Source: Thermoplasmata archaeon
GTDB lineage: Archaea > Thermoplasmatota > Thermoplasmata > Thermoplasmatales > Thermoplasmataceae
Reading direction: 5' to 3'
Assembly: GCA_021811525.1 (NCBI GenBank)
Contig: JAJZOK010000161.1
Location: forward strand, 1 to 5,708
DNA length: 5,708 bases
Of this stretch, positions 1 to 3,958 are shown one piece after another. Position numbers and translations under genes: made by a program. Under the pieces are notes generated by a model, which searched no databases, was not told where the DNA came from, and saw only the letters and a list, made by a program, of their open reading frames with translations. Positions within the stretch are counted from its first letter, which is position 1. The number at the start of each line of letters is the position of its first letter.

Positions 1-919
1 TAAACAGGAATGCTTCCCAGAGTGCTTTTCTAGCTATTCCAACCGCAGCAATGGCATCATCAATCCTTGAAATTACCAAAGCTTCCATTGCAAGGTAGAT
101 TCCATTTCTCCGGTCTCCGATCTGGAAAGCCACTGATCGGTTAAACTCCACCTCTCCTGTGGGAACTGCAGTTGTCCCGAGTTTATTTTTTAATCTCCTG
201 ATTGAGTAGTTGGGAGTCCCGTCCTCGAGATGCGAAGGAACAAAGAATAAGGAAATCCCTTTGGCTCCGACTGGTGAATCCTTGAATCTGCCAGTGACTA
301 AAGCTGCATCTGCTATCCCAGAGTCACTCGCAAAGTACTTGTCTTGGCCTGAAAGCAGAATCTCCCCGTTTTCTTCACTGGCAACTGTCCTGTTTGCGCC
401 GAGATCGCTTCCACCCTGTACTTCTGTATAGTAAGTTGCACCGTACCATGGTTTTTCTTCTCTGTAGAACCTGCCAAGAAATCTTTCCTTCAGTTCACTG
501 TTTGCATATTTCTGCATAATATAAGCAGTCTGTGCCGTAAGAGTCAATGTGCAGAATATTCCAGAATCAGAAATCAGATATCCAGAAAGGAAATGGTGCA
601 TGAGATCAGAAGGGTTACCGTTTATGCTCCTTATCGCCTCAAAATCCTGAAGTTCCTGCAGCACCCTGGCATGGTCAGGGGATATTCGCACGTAGTCTAT
701 CCTCTCTCCCATCAGGTTCCAGGTCTGAAGGACAGGTTTGGCAAAATGATCAATGAAATCTAGTGACTCGATCATGTTCGAGGAAACGTAAAGTCCCAGG
801 TCATGAAGATTCTGTTTTTCATTAATGCCTAAATAATTCAATGCTTCCTGCAGTGGCTTGTCGGCAGCATAGTAGTTTATTCCATGGCTCAGGAAAATCT
901 CCGAGAATCTGTTTTGCAT
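1..919 (-). CDS. AidB-like acyl-CoA dehydrogenase, N-terminal part (3' end beyond the window)
   Basis: Reading leftward from an ATG at 919 gives 306 codons without a stop or frameshift up to the window edge, so the gene is cut by the window rather than broken. The protein matches the FAD-dependent acyl-CoA dehydrogenase fold, closest in style to the AidB/isovaleryl-CoA dehydrogenase-like branch. An all-helical N-terminal domain covers about residues 1-155. The flavin and substrate motif TEVQGGSDL lies at 165-173, in the beta-domain. KLGTTAVPTGEVEF follows at 246-259, and the first helices of the C-terminal domain (SRIDDAIAAVGIARKAL) at 284-300. Such enzymes oxidise acyl-CoA at the alpha-beta bond and pass electrons to ETF. 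AidB relatives may instead have a DNA-protective or unknown role. The catalytic Glu would lie off-window, so the substrate cannot be judged. No Shine-Dalgarno precedes the ATG and a TATA box sits 24-31 nt upstream, which fits a leaderless mRNA and supports this start. The gene is divergent from the operon at 1152. Confidence 0.93.
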   Translation of the reverse strand, partial: MQNRFSEIFLSHGINYYAADKPLQEALNYLGINEKQNLHDLGLYVSSNMIESLDFIDHFAKPVLQTWNLMGERIDYVRISPDHARVLQELQDFEAIRSINGNPSDLMHHFLSGYLISDSGIFCTLTLTAQTAYIMQKYANSELKERFLGRFYREEKPWYGATYYTEVQGGSDLGANRTVASEENGEILLSGQDKYFASDSGIADAALVTGRFKDSPVGAKGISLFFVPSHLEDGTPNYSIRRLKNKLGTTAVPTGEVEFNRSVAFQIGDRRNGIYLAMEALVISRIDDAIAAVGIARKALWEAFLF

Positions 920-942
920 TGGCAAATCTACACTATTTTTTA

Positions 943-950
943 ATATTAAA
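943..950 (-). promoter_or_regulatory. TATA box for the acyl-CoA dehydrogenase gene
   Basis: On the minus strand the sequence TTTAATAT lies 24-31 nt before the ATG at 919. Archaeal TATA boxes centre about 26 nt before the transcription start, so transcription would begin at or within a few bases of the ATG. That is typical of leaderless genes in Thermoplasmatales. The assignment rests on position and composition only. Confidence 0.5.
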
Positions 951-1089
951 TTTATTCCTAAGCATAGATGTTACTTCAGGGGAATGATTTTGTGTCCATT
1001 TCCCGTTTTATTCATGCTGACCTGAATAAGGCAAAGGCATAAATTCGATCTTTCGTCAATCGGCTTTAATTCTAACTCTACTTGTTAAA

Positions 1090-1110
1090 ATGTGTAATAA
1101 AAATTCACAT
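1090..1110. promoter_or_regulatory. candidate operator: ATGTG/CACAT inverted repeat beside the operon TATA box
   Basis: The arms ATGTG (1090-1094) and CACAT (1106-1110) form an inverted repeat with an 11-nt AT-rich spacer. It ends 2 nt before the proposed TATA box at 1113, where a regulator could affect TBP/TFB binding. Arms this short can arise by chance in AT-rich DNA. No regulator is encoded nearby, so this is only a candidate. Confidence 0.22.
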
Positions 1111-1112
1111 AA

Positions 1113-1121
1113 TTTTAAATA
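1113..1121 (+). promoter_or_regulatory. TATA box of the three-gene operon
   Basis: TTTTAAATA lies 31-39 nt before the ATG at 1152, so transcription should start about 5-10 nt before the ATG, leaving almost no leader. No Shine-Dalgarno precedes this ATG, in agreement. A similar box (TATTTAAATA, 1134-1143) follows at about 22 nt spacing. It would start transcription inside the signal-peptide codons, so the upstream box is preferred. The rest of the 920-1151 intergenic region shows no gene I can support. Confidence 0.5.
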
Positions 1122-1151
1122 GTTGGTGATTATTATTTAAATAGTATATAT

Positions 1152-1688
1152 ATGAGACGATCTCTGCTTGTTATCAGTGCCATGGCTCTAGCCTTTCTTC
1201 TCCCTGCTGTTGCGACAGCAGCTGTAGTTGTGAACAATGGAATATCAGTGAATTTTCAACCTACCGCCTCCAATGTGGTTTATCTTGATTCTGGTCCGGG
1301 TTATCTAGGCGCAAATCAAAGCAATTACATAGGTGTTAGCGGAAACAATGAACATTATACAAACATGTCAGTTTATCTAAATGCAGTGCCCGGAAGTGGA
1401 TATGTTGTTCTTACTAATGTGCTTGAAATTTATAATGCCAGCGCATCAACCGGTTCAGTTACAGTCTGGATAAATGGGACGCTTCCATCAGGAGTTATGC
1501 TTTACGGTAGCAGCACCCTCCAGACATTTACCGGCACGGTCCCATCAGGCACAGTGTTACTTGGGGGAAGTACAATCTCAACTTCCATCCATATCACTTC
1601 ACATGGGGTAGCTGAATACTTGGGATTTATGCTGACTGGCACATCGGCTGGTTCCACCACAATAAGTCTGCAGTATACCATTTCATAG
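1152..1688 (+). CDS. small secreted beta-rich glycoprotein, possible filament subunit (AbpA/TasA-like)
   Basis: The first gene of the operon encodes 178 aa. A Sec-type signal peptide is clear: RR at residues 2-3, a hydrophobic core at about 5-20, and an A-x-A site (ATA, 21-23), giving a mature protein that starts near AVVVNNG. The rest alternates Val/Ile/Tyr with Ser/Thr/Gly/Asn, as in a beta-sandwich, and has no further membrane helix and no cysteine. Four N-glycosylation sequons are present (N55, N71, N95, N108). The next gene's product is similar in layout: a hydrophobic strand right after the cleavage site, then a shared block here at residues 64-95 with conserved G, N, Y, V, N, V, Y, L and N. 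I do not recognise a named family with certainty. The pattern resembles archaeal bundling pilin AbpA, Sulfolobus threads and TasA, in which the N-terminal strand is donated to the neighbouring subunit; that role is inference. A general surface glycoprotein is the alternative. Confidence 0.85.
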   Translation: MRRSLLVISAMALAFLLPAVATAAVVVNNGISVNFQPTASNVVYLDSGPGYLGANQSNYIGVSGNNEHYTNMSVYLNAVPGSGYVVLTNVLEIYNASASTGSVTVWINGTLPSGVMLYGSSTLQTFTGTVPSGTVLLGGSTISTSIHITSHGVAEYLGFMLTGTSAGSTTISLQYTIS

Positions 1689-1690
1689 GA
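1687..1690 (+). promoter_or_regulatory. Shine-Dalgarno AGGA that decides the start of the second operon gene
   Basis: AGGA overlaps the stop codon of the first gene and ends 8 nt before the ATG at 1699. An in-frame TTG at 1693 would leave only 2 nt to this site and would add just two residues. The ATG is therefore the likelier start. Confidence 0.5.
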
Positions 1691-1698
1691 ATTTGCAC

Positions 1699-2331
1699 AT
1701 GAACTCTGGAGGAAGAAGAAGGGCATTGATCATTATTTCTGCATTTGCAGCCCTTGCTTTGACCTCAACTGCTATGGGCCAGATAATAATCGACAATACT
1801 TACAGCCTCCAGGTTTCCCAGTTTACACCCCCGGTTAACATTACAACCGGCAACCAGAGTTATTCAAGCCTGAACGTAAGTACCAATGGCGTCGGCTCTG
1901 TTGCTTACGCCAACCTTTCTGAAATTTTCCTATATGCAAACAACCAGACCTCAAAAAATCTCAGCAATATTCTGTTCCTCAATTCCAGCTCACAGGGAAG
2001 CTTTTATTATACCATCAGCGTTGTAAATTTTACAGGTTATAATCACCTATCAAGTGTGAATCTTTACAGCACGAATTCAACCGGTGCTTATTTTGACAAC
2101 TTCTATTACTCATCTTCAAGCGGGAATGTTACAGGAAGCAGTCCAGCAAGTGTTAATCCTCACACTGTAACAGGAATTGGCCTTAATGTGAGCGTGGGAA
2201 AAACCATCGGATCCTATACCTGGGAGCTTGACCTCGAGATAAATGGCTATTTCACCGGCAATAATTCGTCTAAGGTAGTTTTTACCCAGTATTATGCCAA
2301 TTTCCTTTTAACCACCACTGAAGAGGCTTGA
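1699..2331 (+). CDS. secreted, heavily sequon-bearing glycoprotein; paralogue of the upstream gene
   Basis: This protein has 210 aa from the ATG at 1699, 10 nt after the first gene. Residues 1-27 form a signal peptide: basic GGRRR at 4-8, a hydrophobic core at 9-22, and likely cleavage after AMG, leaving QIIIDNTYSLQV as the mature start. The body is very rich in Asn, Ser, Thr and Tyr and carries 13 N-x-S/T sequons, against four in the upstream paralogue. There is no cysteine and no later membrane segment. Residues 51-82 align with 64-95 of the first product (G, N, Y, V, N, V, Y, L and N conserved, one single-residue gap). The hydrophobic strand followed by a Pro-Pro step (PPVNIT, 44-49) recalls AbpA-like archaeal filament subunits, so a major or minor subunit partner of the first protein is plausible. 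Alternatively R8-A9-L10-I11 fits the archaeal class III (prepilin) cleavage pattern, but the paralogue lacks it and Sec-type cleavage seems likelier. Confidence 0.85.
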   Translation: MNSGGRRRALIIISAFAALALTSTAMGQIIIDNTYSLQVSQFTPPVNITTGNQSYSSLNVSTNGVGSVAYANLSEIFLYANNQTSKNLSNILFLNSSSQGSFYYTISVVNFTGYNHLSSVNLYSTNSTGAYFDNFYYSSSSGNVTGSSPASVNPHTVTGIGLNVSVGKTIGSYTWELDLEINGYFTGNNSSKVVFTQYYANFLLTTTEEA

Positions 2332-2335
2332 AGGT

Positions 2336-2339
2336 AGGG
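2336..2339 (+). promoter_or_regulatory. Shine-Dalgarno-like AGGG for the membrane-protein gene
   Basis: A G-rich stretch in the 15-nt gap holds AGGT (2332-2335) and AGGG (2336-2339), the latter 7 nt before the ATG at 2347. It supports that start and translation from an operon mRNA, in contrast to the first gene, which has no such site. Confidence 0.4.
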
Positions 2340-2346
2340 TAATTTC

Positions 2347-3192
2347 ATGATTGCCCTTCATTTTGAAAACCTCCTGTTATTCATACCACAATATCTTTCT
2401 GCGACCCTGGTTGCCATTGCAATCTATCTTTATCTTGGAAGGAAACTTCCCGGTTGGCAATATACCATTCCCTTCATCAGGAGAACGAGACGGCTTGCCA
2501 CATCTGCTGACTCAACTCTTCTTAAATACCCTCCCCAGAAAGGATCTTTTTTCTTGCCGTGCAATGTTTCCGTATATGACAAAAAGCTGAACGGTTTGGG
2601 GTACTTTGAACAGCCGTTTTTTGACCTGCTGTTTTATTTCAGCTTGAATGGCCTGCCTCAAAGTGTATATTCCATCCAGGTTTTCAAGTATGAAAAACCG
2701 CCAGTCTATGAATCAGCAATTGTATACGAGGTTTACAGAATAATGCTTGCAGTAAGTTCCTGGGCCGGGCTGCTCTTATTCATAACCCCATTTTCTTACA
2801 TCTATGTATTCATGCCACATTTCAGCAACCCTTACAATATAATCGTGGCAATCATCCTTTCCATAGCCATCTTTGAAGGTGTGCTGTCAACCATATTTTT
2901 CAGGATAGGTGTATCACTTGGCAAAATAATGCTTGTTGAAGGGCTTGTGATCGTAGCTTTCACCATTTCCATACTTTCCCCCTCTATGAGCTGGCTGGCC
3001 CTCTTTGCTTTCTCGGGGAGGCTTATAATCTATCTTGTTCTGCTGTCAATGTTCACCATTATAGCTGCTCTGATTTCACAGCTGAGGACCATGAAGAATC
3101 TCTTCCTAAGCTCTCTGTTATTCTCGACAATATCCTATTTCTCGTTCGTCGTAATAGTACTCTACAATGTAATGCAGATACTTGGTTTCTGA
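2347..3192 (+). CDS. polytopic membrane protein of unknown function, third gene of the operon
   Basis: A protein of 281 aa starts 15 nt after the second gene. I do not recognise its family. Six hydrophobic segments are visible: about residues 8-30, 132-156, 163-185, 193-212, 215-246 and 251-279. A soluble loop of about 100 residues (31-131) separates the first from the other five. The basic cluster FIRRTRRLA (43-51) just after the first helix places that loop in the cytoplasm by the positive-inside rule, so the N-terminus would be outside. The loop has a Tyr/Phe/Pro-rich part around 85-120 and one Cys (C72). No Ser/Lys or Ser/His signal-peptidase dyad, Walker motif or transporter signature is apparent. 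Co-transcription with two secreted paralogues suggests a role in their export, anchoring, assembly or modification, but that rests on context alone. The stop codon is 5 nt from the end of the convergent TnpB remnant. Confidence 0.85.
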   Translation: MIALHFENLLLFIPQYLSATLVAIAIYLYLGRKLPGWQYTIPFIRRTRRLATSADSTLLKYPPQKGSFFLPCNVSVYDKKLNGLGYFEQPFFDLLFYFSLNGLPQSVYSIQVFKYEKPPVYESAIVYEVYRIMLAVSSWAGLLLFITPFSYIYVFMPHFSNPYNIIVAIILSIAIFEGVLSTIFFRIGVSLGKIMLVEGLVIVAFTISILSPSMSWLALFAFSGRLIIYLVLLSMFTIIAALISQLRTMKNLFLSSLLFSTISYFSFVVIVLYNVMQILGF

Positions 3193-3197
3193 CTATG

Positions 3198-3768
3198 TCA
3201 AGATCCCGTTGATGAGATCGGACTTCCTGCCATCTGCTCCCCATCTTTTAACTGGTTCACAGCTTCAACTGGCGTGCCTTTTTCCCTTAGGAGGGATCGC
3301 ACAAGCCTGGTGCGGCCCCGTTTTGCCTGAGATATACACGCATTGATGTCCCTGTTGATCCATATTAATCACGTTATCACCTTTTATGCGGAATCCATAA
3401 TGTGAGGCAAGCATCCGCCTGTTCACGTGAGGAATCTTGATGTTCCTAGGCCTGCGTCCGGACTCATTGTCAGGCTTTGAACCACCATTCTTCTTCCGCT
3501 TTGCCTTCATCTCCTCCCTTCTCACGGACTTGCGGTAGTTCTTCACCATGGCTGTTGCCTTTGTGATGGCGGGAGGAATATAGTATGATGGGATGGGAAG
3601 ATCCTTCACAAGAGGATATATTTCACTGGAGATTGATCCATCAGATGTGAGGTTCTTCTTCAGAGCGATATCAATAGTATGGTTCATGATTGAAGTGAAT
3701 ATGTCCATGAAATCCATGATCCTCCGGGAAGGCGCATAGGATTGGGTGACGGACTTGATCGCTCTCAA
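3198..3768 (-). pseudogene. tnpB: TnpB (IS605/IS1341-type RNA-guided nuclease) remnant with internal deletion and frame change
   Basis: From a TTG at 3768 the first ~134 residues look like a thermoplasmatal TnpB N-terminus: MRAIKSVTQSYAPSRR, NHTIDIALKKN, SEIYP, PSYYIPPAITKA, and MLASHYGFRIKG at 119-130. This frame then runs into unrelated residues and stops at 3265. A second frame, open from 3368 to the stop at 3198-3200, gives 56 codons that look like a TnpB C-terminus: NRDINACISQAKRGRTRLVR, then EKGTPVEAVNQLKDGEQMAG. Both parts are recognisable but in different frames. The ~200 residues normally between them, with the RuvC-I Asp, RuvC-II Glu and zinc-finger cysteines, are absent. Only the RuvC-III region (RDINA) remains. 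Intact TnpB has about 370-430 residues, so this copy cannot cut DNA. The junction lies near 3357-3372. No tnpA is visible. Family assignment is from recalled motifs; the deletion is read directly from the two frames. Confidence 0.85.
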
Positions 3769-3818
3769 TAATGTGCCAGAATGCTATGTCATATGAAAGT
3801 TATGATTTCTATAGCCAT

Positions 3819-3828
3819 TTGTGCACAA
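3819..3828. repeat. perfect 10-bp palindrome upstream of the TnpB remnant
   Basis: TTGTGCACAA is self-complementary and is flanked by CTATA (3809-3813) and TATAG (3831-3835), forming a longer imperfect hairpin about 51 nt upstream of the TnpB start. IS200/IS605 elements carry sub-terminal hairpins, so this may be a left-end remnant. It could also be a regulator site or chance. Confidence 0.3.
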
Positions 3829-3872
3829 CTTATAGGTACAGGTAACTGAATGGCATGAGACAGATGGAATCA

Positions 3873-3906
3873 TGAAGCTTTGAAACCGATGTTGCGGCAA
3901 GCTTCA
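3873..3906. repeat. 8-bp inverted repeat between the surface-protein gene and the TnpB remnant
   Basis: TGAAGCTT (3873-3880) and AAGCTTCA (3899-3906) are perfect inverted copies around an 18-nt loop. The repeat lies 53 nt beyond the stop codon of the minus-strand surface-protein gene, so it could form a 3' mRNA hairpin, or it could belong to the lost left end of the TnpB element. No T-tract follows on the minus strand, so it is not a classic archaeal terminator. The rest of the 190-nt gap shows no gene. Confidence 0.35.
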
Positions 3907-3958
3907 ACTAAGAATTGACAATGTCTGGTTTCTGAAAATCTTTCAATCTGGGCCGAAC

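Noticed and set aside
210..431. A 73-codon plus-strand reading frame
   Set aside because: It lies wholly antisense to the acyl-CoA dehydrogenase gene, whose protein has clear family motifs across this stretch; the plus-strand product resembles nothing.
971..1026. Nested short inverted repeats (TTCAGG/CCTGAA and GGGAA/TTCCC) in the divergent promoter region
   Set aside because: The arms are 5-6 bp with long spacers and are not placed at either TATA box; they are expected by chance in 230 nt.
1693..1698. TTG at 1693 as the start of the second secreted protein
   Set aside because: It leaves only 2 nt after the AGGA site; the ATG at 1699 has 8-nt spacing and a normal signal-peptide N-terminus.
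1502..1726. A minus-strand reading frame across the junction of the two secreted-protein genes
   Set aside because: It is antisense to two well-supported genes, has no promoter or ribosome site of its own and shows no recognisable motif.
2351..2590. A plus-strand frame inside the membrane-protein gene
   Set aside because: It overlaps the start of the 281-aa gene in another frame, while that gene has a Shine-Dalgarno-like site and clear membrane helices.
3059..3244. A 61-codon minus-strand frame at the end of the operon
   Set aside because: It is antisense to membrane helices and in a different frame from the TnpB C-terminal remnant; the protein is Arg/Ser-rich and unlike TnpB.
3275..3290. 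T-run in CCTTTTTCCC as a terminator for the plus-strand operon
   Set aside because: The run has only five T residues, lies about 85 nt past the stop codon and reads as ordinary Lys codons of the TnpB remnant; too weak to call.
3265..3363. The last ~32 residues of the 167-aa TnpB-like frame as a genuine new C-terminus
   Set aside because: The same DNA read in another frame gives a good TnpB C-terminus (RDINAC onward), so these residues are out-of-frame translation.
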